From Bacillus timonensis (GTDB lineage Bacteria > Bacillota > Bacilli > Bacillales > Bacillaceae_L): DNA of 64,000 bases. The notes under the pieces were generated by a model. The model ran no database searches and was not told the origin of the DNA. It worked only from the letters and a program-made list of their open reading frames with translations. Where the stretch lies: positions 62,001 to 126,000 of the forward strand of contig JAIVAN010000011.1 of assembly GCA_020171895.1 (NCBI GenBank), in the 5' to 3' direction. Shown piece after piece: positions 27,094 to 35,530 of this stretch; position 1 is the stretch's first letter, and the number at the start of each line of letters is the position of its first letter. A program made the translations under genes and the position numbers.

Positions 27094-27615
27094 ATGCTTT
27101 ACAAATCAGCATTTGCCATGGAAAAATCAAATGATCCTGAGGAGCTAAAAGAAGAAATTGAGGACTTAGAATTTCAAATGTTTCGAATGCAAGAAAACCT
27201 AAAAGAGATTGCAAAGAAATGGAATGTGATTGGAATTGAACAAACAAACGACGATAGATGGGTCATCGTTTACACACTAGATGATGGAAAGCGTTGTACC
27301 ATTATGATTAGTGATTGTGAGACTCCTTTTCAAGGAACATGGGATTTTTCATTACACGCTACTTATCAAAAAAAGGATGACACAATCCATATTGGAGATA
27401 TTAAAGGACCTGCAAATAAAGGGTACGGAACCATTTGCATGAACTATTTAAAGCATATCGCAAGGGAACAGAATATCCCAGCAATAACTGGTGATATCGC
27501 TGAAAGAGATTGGGATCATGTAGATAGACTGATTCATTTTTACGAAAAGCATGATTTTGAAGTTGAAGTTGATTTTAATAATCAATGTGGCGAAATTGTT
27601 TGGAAAGATCATTAA
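27094..27615 (+). CDS. GNAT-like protein with N-terminal coiled coil
   Basis: 173 residues. Residues 10-45 form an acidic/hydrophobic coiled coil (DPEELKEEIEDLEFQMFRMQENLK). The rest resembles a degenerate acetyltransferase fold: GDIKGPANKGYGTICMNYLKHIA reads like the acetyl-CoA loop (R/QxxGxG/A form), and DRLIHFYEKHDFEVEVDF like the closing strand. Substrate unknown. AAGGAG site 11 bases before ATG. Single gene with a strong terminator. Confidence 0.7.
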   Translation: MLYKSAFAMEKSNDPEELKEEIEDLEFQMFRMQENLKEIAKKWNVIGIEQTNDDRWVIVYTLDDGKRCTIMISDCETPFQGTWDFSLHATYQKKDDTIHIGDIKGPANKGYGTICMNYLKHIAREQNIPAITGDIAERDWDHVDRLIHFYEKHDFEVEVDFNNQCGEIVWKDH

Positions 27616-27617
27616 TT

Positions 27618-27665
27618 GAACAAAGAGCACGCAAGAATATACGTATTCTCGCGTGCTCTTTGTTT
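27618..27665 (+). terminator. Terminator of GNAT-like gene
   Basis: Long stem AACAAAGAGCACGC...GCGTGCTCTTTGTT with inner AGAATA/TATTCT pairing. Confidence 0.9.
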
Positions 27666-27714
27666 AATACAAATACATCATTTTTGAACGTAGGACTTCT
27701 AGGACTATGAATAA

Positions 27715-27972
27715 GGCTACCCTGAAAATACAATTCATCACACTAAACATGGGTGTTAATCTGCGTTGCAGGAACCTCGCTTTCCGCAGGGCGCTTCTTG
27801 AGCCTCCTCGGCGTTTACGCCTGTGGGGTCTCAAGCCTAGCGCATCTCCTGCTGGAGTCTCGGTCCTTCCACTCCGATTAACACGGAAAAAATACTAAAG
27901 GCCAACATTCTATAAACGCAAAAATTCAGTTCACATTTTCATCCTTCATGGTGCAATTCTCATATTGCATGG
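27715..27972 (+). repeat. Dispersed hairpin repeat, copy E (full, reference copy)
   Basis: Full element between the convergent GNAT-like gene and gnd. Order: leader GGCTACCCTGAAAATAC; outer arm GTGTTAATC; GGAACCTCGC; GCAGG; GCGCT; CTTGAG; tip GGCG-TTTA-CGCC; TGTGGGG; CTCAAG; AGCGC; CCTGC; GGAGTCTCGGTCC; GATTAACAC; then an AT-rich tail with ACATTTTCATCCTTCATGG and a small GCAA/TTGC hairpin. Each named left arm is complementary to the matching right arm, so the element folds into one long interrupted hairpin. Leader TGAAAAT can pair with tail ATTTTCA. Confidence 0.93.
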
Positions 27973-28028
27973 AATCTACTCTTAAAATACAATTCTCAAG
28001 TCCCATGGAGATAATTCTTGTTTTGCTA

Positions 28029-29441
28029 TTAACTATTTAACCAAACTGTATGAAATGTGCCTTCCTTGTCGATTCGCTTATAAGTATGTGCTCCGAAGTA
28101 ATCTCTTTGTGCTTGTAGTAAATTCGCTGGTAGTGTTTCAGATCGGTAGCTATCATAGTAGGCTATTGCACTTGCAAGGCCAGGAACTGGAATTCCACTT
28201 TTAATTGCTGTTGCCACAGTTTCTCTTGTTGCTTCTTGGTAATCTTCGATAATCGATTTAAAATAATCATCTAATAGTAAATTATCCAAATTTGGGTTAC
28301 GGTCATATGCTTGCTTAATATTCTCCAAGAAGCCTGCACGAATAATACATCCGCCTCTAAAGATCATGGATATTTCACCTAACTTTAGATCCCAGTTATA
28401 CTCTGTTGAAGCAGCTTTTAATTGGGCAAAACCTTGCGCATACGAGCATATTTTACTAAAGTATAATGCTTTACGTAACATTTCAATAAATTGTTCTTTT
28501 CCAAAACCGAGTGATATTTGTTTTGGGCCCTTTAACAATTTACTTGCACGGACACGCTCTTCTTTCATTGCAGAAATAAAACGTGCAAAAACTGATTCTG
28601 TAATAATTGATAACGGAACCCCTAAATCTAATGCACTTACACTTGTCCATTTTCCAGTCCCTTTTTGCCCTGCAGTGTCTAAGATGACCTCAACAAGTGG
28701 TTTACCTGTTTCCCCATCTATTTTAGTAAAGATATCAGAAGTAATTTCAATTAAATAGCTATCGAGCTCTCCTTCATTCCATGTTTTAAATGTTTCATGA
28801 AGTTCAGCCGCATCTAACCCTAAAGCTGTTTTCATTAAGTGGTATGCTTCACATATTAATTGCATATCACTGTATTCGATTCCATTGTGAACCATTTTTA
28901 CGTAATGACCAGAACCATCCGGCCCTATATATGTACTACAGGCATCACCTTTTACTTTTGCCGCAATGGCAGTTAACATCGGTTCAACTAAGTTATAAGC
29001 TTCCCTTTGACCACTTGGCATGATGGCAGGTCCTTTAAGAGCACCTTCTTCCCCACCAGAAACACCTGCACCAATAAAGTTAATTCCTTTTTCGGCTAGC
29101 GCTTTATTTCGACGTACAGTATCTTCAAAATATGTATTTCCACCATCAATTAAAATATCACCCGTTTCTAAATGAGGTAATAATGATTCAATGGCTTTGT
29201 CAGTTATCTCTCCCGCATTGACCATTAATAAAATTTTTCGAGGAATTTCTAATGAAGAAATAAATTCTTCAACACTATATGCACCTGAAATGTTTTTTCC
29301 TTCATGTTCTTTTACAATCTCAGCTACTCTTTCTTTGGAAATATCGAATAACGAGACTGTAAATCCATTGCTTTCAAAATTTAGAGCAAGACTTTTTCCC
29401 ATAACACCAACACCAACAACGCCTATATTACGTTTAGTCAC
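28029..29441 (-). CDS. 6-phosphogluconate dehydrogenase (decarboxylating)
   Basis: 470-residue enzyme converting 6-phosphogluconate to ribulose 5-phosphate. Rossmann motif [36 protein letters not shown], and the catalytic Lys/Glu in [21 protein letters not shown] are present. The cofactor-specificity turn after strand 2 reads SLFDISKER rather than the NADP-type NR[ST], with Asp at residue 33, suggesting NAD+ preference. GTG start 29441 with GGAG ten bases upstream; the 10 extra upstream codons are rejected. Paralog identity (GndA or GntZ type) unclear. Confidence 0.92.
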   Translation of the reverse strand: MTKRNIGVVGVGVMGKSLALNFESNGFTVSLFDISKERVAEIVKEHEGKNISGAYSVEEFISSLEIPRKILLMVNAGEITDKAIESLLPHLETGDILIDGGNTYFEDTVRRNKALAEKGINFIGAGVSGGEEGALKGPAIMPSGQREAYNLVEPMLTAIAAKVKGDACSTYIGPDGSGHYVKMVHNGIEYSDMQLICEAYHLMKTALGLDAAELHETFKTWNEGELDSYLIEITSDIFTKIDGETGKPLVEVILDTAGQKGTGKWTSVSALDLGVPLSIITESVFARFISAMKEERVRASKLLKGPKQISLGFGKEQFIEMLRKALYFSKICSYAQGFAQLKAASTEYNWDLKLGEISMIFRGGCIIRAGFLENIKQAYDRNPNLDNLLLDDYFKSIIEDYQEATRETVATAIKSGIPVPGLASAIAYYDSYRSETLPANLLQAQRDYFGAHTYKRIDKEGTFHTVWLNS

Positions 29442-29596
29442 ATGAATCAAACTCCTAACATTTAGATTCAAAAAGGATTTAAGCTTCTAACACTTAGTAT
29501 GTACTAAAAAGGAAACAAGATTATCGATAGTGAAAGTATGATACATATAAAGACCAGTACCTAATCAAAAAAGGATGAAAAATAATCGTTTAAAAG

Positions 29597-29626
29597 GAAA
29601 AACACCTATTTTCATAGATGTTTTTT
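29597..29626 (-). terminator. Terminator of the ABC exporter operon
   Basis: AAAACACCTAT/ATAGATGTTTT arms with one mismatch, followed on the minus strand by a T run. Confidence 0.75.
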
Positions 29627-29632
29627 ATCATG

Positions 29633-30430
29633 TTATATATTTAAATCACGCTTCCCATAAACAGAATAAGAACATAAAGTTAATAAAATGATGAGGAGCA
29701 TTGATAAAAAAACGTATGCTAGCCCAAAGCCTTCACCACTCAATAGTGTTTCAGCCTCAAAGTATTTAAAGGGAGTAAAATACGCTAACGGTTCAAGTCT
29801 ACTGTCTAAATTAATAATAATGGAAAGAATAAAAGTTACTAACAATATGCCTGTTGCAATTGAATTCGCTCTTTTTGGTCTCTTCGTAATAGCAGCGACA
29901 GCAGTTCCGACAGAGAGAAAGATAAGTTGTAAAATGAACATTCCCATCATTAATAGTACGATCTCACGTATCACGGATTCCTCAGGACCAGCATTTTGAA
30001 CCATGATAAATGAAGCAATAAATGTAACAAAATTAAATAGCAATACGTTTACTAGTGCAGCGATTAGCTTTGAGGTGATAATATACTGACGTGTTATTGG
30101 CTTTACTAATAAGAATTCAGAGGTTTTATCTCTTTCTTCTTTTGATAGCATATTTGCTCCGAGCATTGCAGCATGGATTGTAGCCATCACGATTACATAT
30201 AGATAGAGAAGTCCAAAGTACCCGATTGGCTCAGAAAGGTCAAAGGATCCAGTTCCCATGATGGATTGTAGCGATTTTGGCATTGATGCCATGAGGTCGT
30301 TCATTGATTGTCCTGTCGTTGAGAGGCTAGAATATTTTCCCATGCTCGATAATATTAAAAACACAACACCTAAACTCCACAATATTAACGATTTTCGATT
30401 TGCTTTTAATTCTCTTTTGAATATATTCAT
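29633..30430 (-). CDS. ABC-2 type permease (second subunit)
   Basis: 265 residues with six hydrophobic segments. KEERDKTSEFLLVKPITRQYIITSKL and YFTPFKYFEAE are shared with the permease at 30968-31765, so the two are paralogs that likely form a heterodimer with the ATPase at 31771-32655. Own GGAGGG site ten bases upstream. Two dispersed repeats separate it from its partner in the operon. Substrate unknown. Confidence 0.85.
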   Translation of the reverse strand: MNIFKRELKANRKSLILWSLGVVFLILSSMGKYSSLSTTGQSMNDLMASMPKSLQSIMGTGSFDLSEPIGYFGLLYLYVIVMATIHAAMLGANMLSKEERDKTSEFLLVKPITRQYIITSKLIAALVNVLLFNFVTFIASFIMVQNAGPEESVIREIVLLMMGMFILQLIFLSVGTAVAAITKRPKRANSIATGILLVTFILSIIINLDSRLEPLAYFTPFKYFEAETLLSGEGFGLAYVFLSMLLIILLTLCSYSVYGKRDLNI

Positions 30431-30461
30431 TGTTGTTGATCCCTCCTTTTCGCTTTTTATT

Positions 30462-30702
30462 GGCTACCCTGAAAATACGACACTGAACTTCGGGTGTTAA
30501 CCTTCGTTGCAGGAACCTCGCTTTCCACGGGGCGCCACTTGAGCCTCCTCGGCCTTTGGCCTGTGGGGTCTCAAGCCCGGCGCATTTCCCGTAGGAGTCT
30601 CGGTTCCTTCCACTACGGTTAACACATTTGAATACTTAGCTTCAACACTCAAATAACAAAATAATTTTCATGCTCCATGGTGCAAATTCTTATTTGCATG
30701 GA
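30462..30702 (+). repeat. Dispersed hairpin repeat, copy F (full)
   Basis: Full copy, antisense to the ABC operon. Stems: tip GGCC/GGCC, CTTGAG/CTCAAG, GCGCC/GGCGC, ACGGG/CCCGT, and the best outer stem, GTGTTAACC/GGTTAACAC. The tail ends with a GCAAAT/ATTTGC hairpin, and copy G begins immediately. Confidence 0.93.
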
Positions 30703-30703
30703 A

Positions 30704-30950
30704 GTCTACCCTGAAAATACGAAACTCTACTTGGAGTGTTAATCTACGTTGCAGAACTCTCGCTTTCCGCGGGGCGCTTCTTGAGACTCCTCGGCTTTGC
30801 CTGTGGGGTCGGGGGCCTAGCGCTATCTCCCGCAGGAGTCTCGGTCCTTCCACTACGGTTAACACGCATGAATACTTGGATACAACATTCTAATAACAAA
30901 GAAACATTTTCATACACCATGGTGCAATATTCAAATTGCTTGGAAGTCTA
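30704..30950 (+). repeat. Dispersed hairpin repeat, copy G (full, tandem with F)
   Basis: Head-to-tail second copy. Tip GGC/GCC, GCGCT/AGCGC, GCGGG/CCCGC and outer GTGTTAATC/GGTTAACAC (one T-G) pair, but the CTTGAG stem is broken: the right side reads GGGGG instead of CTCAAG. Both tandem tails end in TGGAAGTCTA. Confidence 0.9.
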
Positions 30951-30967
30951 TGCTACCAACATAACTT

Positions 30968-31765
30968 CTAAATGGTATGGACATCTTTTTTGCGATAAAT
31001 TGAATAACTCGCAGAAATTGAGATGATGAGAATACAGATTGAGACTATGAGAAAGGGAAGTTCGTACTGATTGTTTTTTATGATAAAAGTCGGTTCAAAA
31101 TAATTGAAGGGTGTTAAATACCGTAATAATGCATCTTCAAAAGTTGAGCTGATCATTGATAGAATGAAAAAGGTGAATACTGTTCCAAGAGATACAGATA
31201 TTACTGATTTTATTTTTGGAAATATCACGCCTGCTAATATTCCTATTCCTAAGAAAATCAACTGTAGGAAAAATAGGGAGAGAGCTAGTAACGTCAATGT
31301 TTTTATTTCAAATTCTGATGTCATAATAATTTGAGAAAGAAGGACTGTCGCACTTACAAACAGTATATTGGTAATAATCAATGAAGTAAGTGAAGCCAAT
31401 AGTTTTGATGTAATGATTTGATGACGACTTATTGGCTTTGTTAATAAAAAGTCTGCTGTTTTATCACGGGTTTCTTTCGATACTATTGATGTACCTAAAT
31501 TCATTGCTTGGATAGAGCCGCATAGTTTTATATATACAAATCCATATGAGAAAAAACCAAGAATGGATGTAAAGCTATCAATAGATAGACCAATTGCTTT
31601 TCTTAATTCCTCGGGAATCCCTTGTAAAAACTGTTTAAAATTCGCAGCATCATTTGATATGGATGGATACATCGAAAAGAAGATTGCGACTAATCCAATT
31701 AAAGACATCGTCCAAATCATTGTTGATTGACGATAAGATTTTAATTCATGGAGATACATGTTCAT
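30968..31765 (-). CDS. ABC-2 type permease (first subunit)
   Basis: 265 residues with six hydrophobic segments and the family block KETRDKTADFLLTKPISRHQIITSKLLASL. Starts five bases after the ATPase stop, so translation is probably coupled. Similar in length and motif order to the permease at 29633-30430. Confidence 0.87.
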   Translation of the reverse strand: MNMYLHELKSYRQSTMIWTMSLIGLVAIFFSMYPSISNDAANFKQFLQGIPEELRKAIGLSIDSFTSILGFFSYGFVYIKLCGSIQAMNLGTSIVSKETRDKTADFLLTKPISRHQIITSKLLASLTSLIITNILFVSATVLLSQIIMTSEFEIKTLTLLALSLFFLQLIFLGIGILAGVIFPKIKSVISVSLGTVFTFFILSMISSTFEDALLRYLTPFNYFEPTFIIKNNQYELPFLIVSICILIISISASYSIYRKKDVHTI

Positions 31766-31770
31766 AACAC

Positions 31771-32655
31771 TTACGCCTCTCTCTCATAGAAATGCATAAA
31801 GATTTCTTCGAGACTTGGTTCTTCTACCCATATATTCGTTATCTCAATTTCTGCGATTCTTTTCATGATTTCATTTATATTTCCTTTAAAAATAAAGTGG
31901 ATAACATTTTCTTTTACGTCTAATTGGTTAACACCTTGAATATCCAGTAAGCTTTTATTTACAGGTGATTTTGATTCAATTCTAAATTTTTTATAATTGT
32001 TTTCTTTAAGGGTACTCATTTTTTCAACTTGAACTATTTTTCCTTCTTTAATGATCGCAACTCGATCACATAGCCTTTGTACCTCACTTAAAATGTGGGA
32101 AGAAAAGAGAATCGTAGAGCCCTTTTTATTTTCTTCTTCTAAAATCTCGAAGAATTTTTGTTGCATTAACGGATCTAAGCCACTAGTTGGTTCATCTAAA
32201 ATAATTAATTTAGGTTCATGAAGTAAGCCTTGTACAATCCCAACCTTCTTCTTGTTTCCAAGTGATAGGTCCTCTATTTTTTTTGTTACATCAAGCTCTA
32301 ATATTTCAGCAAGTTCATTCATCCTTTTACTACAATCCTTTTTATAGAAGCTTGCTGAGTACCTTAATAAATCAATTACCTTCATGTTATCGTAATAAAA
32401 AACTTCTGAAGGTAAATATCCTATTTCCTTTTTTATTTCTCTTGAATGAGCAATACAATCCTTCCCAAATATCTTTGCACTTCCACTTGTTGGATATATG
32501 AGGGACAATAATGTTCGAATCGTTGTAGATTTCCCAGCTCCATTTGGCCCGATAAAACCAAAGATTTCTCCTTGCTCTACATGAAAACTTACATCCTCAA
32601 TCCCACGAGATTTCCCATAGGTTTTTGTCAAATTGTTAATTTCAATAACTTTCAT
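31771..32655 (-). CDS. ABC transporter ATP-binding protein
   Basis: 294 residues. Walker A GPNGAGKSTT near residue 35, signature region DLSLGNKKKVGIVQGL (LSLGN instead of LSGGQ, common in ABC-2 exporters), Walker B LIILDEPTSGLDP, H-loop SSHILSEVQRL. A C-terminal regulatory extension of about 75 residues follows. Drives the two ABC-2 permeases. Could be an antibiotic, lantibiotic or lipid exporter; no immunity or toxin genes are adjacent to decide. Confidence 0.9.
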   Translation of the reverse strand: MKVIEINNLTKTYGKSRGIEDVSFHVEQGEIFGFIGPNGAGKSTTIRTLLSLIYPTSGSAKIFGKDCIAHSREIKKEIGYLPSEVFYYDNMKVIDLLRYSASFYKKDCSKRMNELAEILELDVTKKIEDLSLGNKKKVGIVQGLLHEPKLIILDEPTSGLDPLMQQKFFEILEEENKKGSTILFSSHILSEVQRLCDRVAIIKEGKIVQVEKMSTLKENNYKKFRIESKSPVNKSLLDIQGVNQLDVKENVIHFIFKGNINEIMKRIAEIEITNIWVEEPSLEEIFMHFYEREA

Positions 32656-32751
32656 TCTTATCCCACCTTTTCCATTAACGATAAAATGCCACTGATAGCA
32701 ACTTAATGAATATGTTTGTTTATCAATTGTAAGTCGACTTCATTGTCTGTT

Positions 32752-32782
32752 ATTATAGGTTTTTTTCTTAATCATCTATCAA
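32752..32782 (-). promoter_or_regulatory. Candidate promoter of the ABC exporter operon
   Basis: On the minus strand TTGATA and TATAAT with 19 bases between them, about 100 bases before the ATPase start. Spacing is longer than ideal. The remaining bases up to 32992 are AT-rich and show no gene. Confidence 0.45.
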
Positions 32783-32992
32783 AATTTGATAACATCTTCG
32801 GTGCTTTTGTTTTTTAAAATATTCCACAAAAAATGAATTATTCTTACTACTCCTTAATGGTATTTCCAAATAAATTTAACCGTTTAATCGTTAATAAACG
32901 TTTCAGCTTAAATTAATTTAATGAACTATACCGATCAACTCCACCTTATGTCATTTAACCATTCTGGTCAACGGAACATATTGTGACAATGC

Positions 32993-33019
32993 AAAAAAGC
33001 ACTTCGTCTGAGAAGTGCT
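32993..33019 (-). terminator. Terminator of the M2-type peptidase gene
   Basis: AGCACTTC/GAAGTGCT arms followed on the minus strand by TTTTTT. Confidence 0.85.
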
Positions 33020-33036
33020 CCTGCATTGAATATTAA

Positions 33037-34626
33037 TTATTTTGTTGCTTTCACTTTTACAAATTGATCAACAAAATGCTGAGGATTTAATTTTTCACCT
33101 GTTGCTTTTTCAATTTTCTCATTCCAATGAATACTAGCACCAGGTTTAAAGAATTCATTCATCAAAAATTCTCCTACCTTTGGAGAAAAGAGGTCATTTG
33201 AAACGTTCTTTTCAATGTATTTCTCTAGTTGAGATGTTGTTAATTCTCCAAGTAAGTAGTTTTGATAGTAAACGGGTACGAGTGTAAAATGGATTTTTGC
33301 AGCCCAATGTGGGTAGTCAGTATTCTCAGGTGGATTTACAAATTGTACTTCTTTCACAAGCTTCCACCATAGTTGATTTAAATTTTGATCCGGATTTTCA
33401 TATAGTTCTTTTTCAAAGAAAGAAAAAGTCATAAACCATCTCGCTGATATTAACATTTGTCGACGTAAAGAATCATGAATATGTGGTTTTAACTCTTCCA
33501 CTTGTTGTTCCTCAAGACCTAAAAATTGCTGTAACCATTGTGGATTTTTTCCCATCCGACCATACAACATGGCTATCGCTTCTGTTGTAAGTGTATGGGC
33601 TGGTGCATGTAACAAGAATGGAAGATTTTTATCAATGTATTTGAAATAGACAGCATGCCCAAATTCATGAAGCATTGTAGTAGACCAATAGTCTGATTCT
33701 TCATTGTTACACAATACCCGGACATCCCCTTTTCGATCGATATCCGAACAAAAAGCATGTTGATTCTTATTTTTACGAGGGTACAAATCACTATTTTCAA
33801 GCATATCCGCAATTTCCATGCCATGGCTTTTGAATGTTGCGACAGTTAAGTCTTCAAGGCTCTTTCCTACGTAATGCTTATCCAAATTCAAATTCTTCGA
33901 AGCAGGCGCTTCTTGGAAGAACGGATCAGCATAATGCCAAGGGCGTAACTCATCAACAGAAATTCCAAACCGTTCTGCGAGCTCCTCATCCATTTCTAAT
34001 TTCAATTGACGAAAAGCTTCATCTGATACATCCTTTAATGTTTGAAACGTTTGAAAAATCTCATCGCGGTCAAGCTCCTGTAACTCAAAACTCATTTGAT
34101 GATAGTTTTCATAGCCTAAAGAACGCGCAGTTTCATTACGCTTTCGAACAAGTGATAATAAACGCTCTTCAACTTCTTTCCCAATTTCTTTACTAGCATG
34201 CCATGCCTTTTCTCTCTGTTCTAAATCATTACTATTGATTAGAATGTTTCGTATATCATTTTCTGAAACTTGTTCACCGTTTAATGTCGCACGGTACGTG
34301 TTGAATACCCCTACTAGTTCAATAGATAGCTCAACCATTAATGCAAGGTCCTCTTTTGGTAATTGATTTTTGACCATGCTTGCATACAGTACTTGCAATT
34401 GACGCTTTTGGATTGGTTCAATAGTGTCTAATTCTAGCATCGATTTGATTTGTTGAAATCTTTCATTATCTGAGAAATAAACATTCATTGCTGTTTGGGC
34501 TTCTGCATTTCTTTTATTCCATTCACTCTCACCAGTTGTGGCTGCCATCCAAGACGTTTGAGCTCTTTCAATATGTAAATCTCTCAATGTATGATTTTGT
34601 TCCTCTAGAAATTTATCTAATGGCAT
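33037..34626 (-). CDS. M2-type (ACE-like) zinc metallopeptidase
   Basis: About 529 residues. Zinc site TTMLHEFGHAVYFKYI with HExxH, and the third ligand Glu in TLTTEAIAMLYGRM about 24 residues on, as in gluzincins. The N-terminal LEEQNHTLRDLHIERAQTSWMAATTG resembles the angiotensin-converting-enzyme (M2) family; the related M3 family is the alternative. No signal peptide, so cytoplasmic peptide breakdown is likely. ATG 34626 has GGGGG seven bases upstream. Confidence 0.85.
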   Translation of the reverse strand: MPLDKFLEEQNHTLRDLHIERAQTSWMAATTGESEWNKRNAEAQTAMNVYFSDNERFQQIKSMLELDTIEPIQKRQLQVLYASMVKNQLPKEDLALMVELSIELVGVFNTYRATLNGEQVSENDIRNILINSNDLEQREKAWHASKEIGKEVEERLLSLVRKRNETARSLGYENYHQMSFELQELDRDEIFQTFQTLKDVSDEAFRQLKLEMDEELAERFGISVDELRPWHYADPFFQEAPASKNLNLDKHYVGKSLEDLTVATFKSHGMEIADMLENSDLYPRKNKNQHAFCSDIDRKGDVRVLCNNEESDYWSTTMLHEFGHAVYFKYIDKNLPFLLHAPAHTLTTEAIAMLYGRMGKNPQWLQQFLGLEEQQVEELKPHIHDSLRRQMLISARWFMTFSFFEKELYENPDQNLNQLWWKLVKEVQFVNPPENTDYPHWAAKIHFTLVPVYYQNYLLGELTTSQLEKYIEKNVSNDLFSPKVGEFLMNEFFKPGASIHWNEKIEKATGEKLNPQHFVDQFVKVKATK

Positions 34627-34715
34627 CATAGTTCCCCCTAAAGCAGTCATTTTTTTCTACACTCTAAATATTCGATACACGATATAAATTCCCTCTTTAT
34701 TGCTTTCAAACATTC

Positions 34716-34752
34716 AAAAAAAAAATCCCCTTGATGACAGGCTCAAAGGGAA
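34716..34752 (-). terminator. Terminator of the GATase gene
   Basis: TCCC(C)TTGA/TCAA(A)GGGA arms followed on the minus strand by nine T. Confidence 0.8.
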
Positions 34753-34758
34753 TCAAAC

Positions 34759-35502
34759 TTAACGATGTATATTCATGAAATTTTTAAAAATAACTGTATT
34801 GTCACAATCTCTATTTTTTAATCCTGCTTCGATTTCTTCTAATTTCACATTTAAATCTTCCTCTAGAAGCTGTTGATATTGCTTAATTAAGTTTCTAAAT
34901 GCAGGACTTGTCAACTCAGGATGAAATTGTACACCATAACAGCCTGTATTTGGAATTTCGAATGCTTGTACGAAGCTACGGTTGTTCTTTTGATTGGATG
35001 AAAGAATGCTAACTTGATTTGTATTAATTTGATTATAATGAAATGAGAAAGCTAGGAAGTTTTCTTCTAAACCAGAAAATAATGGATGCTGTTTTGTAAG
35101 TGTGATTTCACTAATTCCCATTTCAGGTGGCTTTAAATAAGTCACACTCCCCTCATGGTTACACTCTGCTAACAATTGTGCTCCAAAACAAATTCCTAAG
35201 ACAGGTATTCTTTCTTCGATGCTGCTACTCATATTTCTTTCTAGTAAGCTCTTAAAATATTTTTTCACCTCAATAATCCAAGATTGCGTGGAGGTAACTT
35301 CTGTCATACCTCCTGATATGACAATTGGTTTTTTCGGTAATTCATGTAAGCGATACGCATATTCTTTTAAGGATAGAACCAATGGCTGATACTCATGTAT
35401 TTCAAAGCCGTTCTTAATTTGATACGCATAGCCATTTCCAAATGAATCCACTGTCCCATCTGCCTCTAAAACTATCACATCGTACTGTATATTAAGATCC
35501 AT
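34759..35502 (-). CDS. Class I glutamine amidotransferase-like protein
   Basis: 247 residues. Nucleophile elbow GICFGAQLLAE with Cys, and YGVQFHPELT with the catalytic His/Glu, as in GuaA-type amidotransferases. It has an unusual C-terminal tail of about 45 residues rich in Glu/Lys. The synthetase partner is not nearby. It follows the 463-residue membrane protein gene by 28 bases and is probably co-transcribed with it. Confidence 0.82.
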   Translation of the reverse strand: MDLNIQYDVIVLEADGTVDSFGNGYAYQIKNGFEIHEYQPLVLSLKEYAYRLHELPKKPIVISGGMTEVTSTQSWIIEVKKYFKSLLERNMSSSIEERIPVLGICFGAQLLAECNHEGSVTYLKPPEMGISEITLTKQHPLFSGLEENFLAFSFHYNQINTNQVSILSSNQKNNRSFVQAFEIPNTGCYGVQFHPELTSPAFRNLIKQYQQLLEEDLNVKLEEIEAGLKNRDCDNTVIFKNFMNIHR

Positions 35503-35530
35503 TAACTTTGCCCCCTCTTAGTTCTACTTG

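Noticed and set aside
27707-27898. 63-codon ORF across repeat copy E (and similar ORFs at 30668-30865 and 30736-31026)
   Set aside because: These are translations of the hairpin repeat. The same PAGVSVLPLRLTR-type string recurs because the DNA recurs, frames differ between copies, and there are no ribosome sites. The covariation pattern is of base pairing, not of codons.
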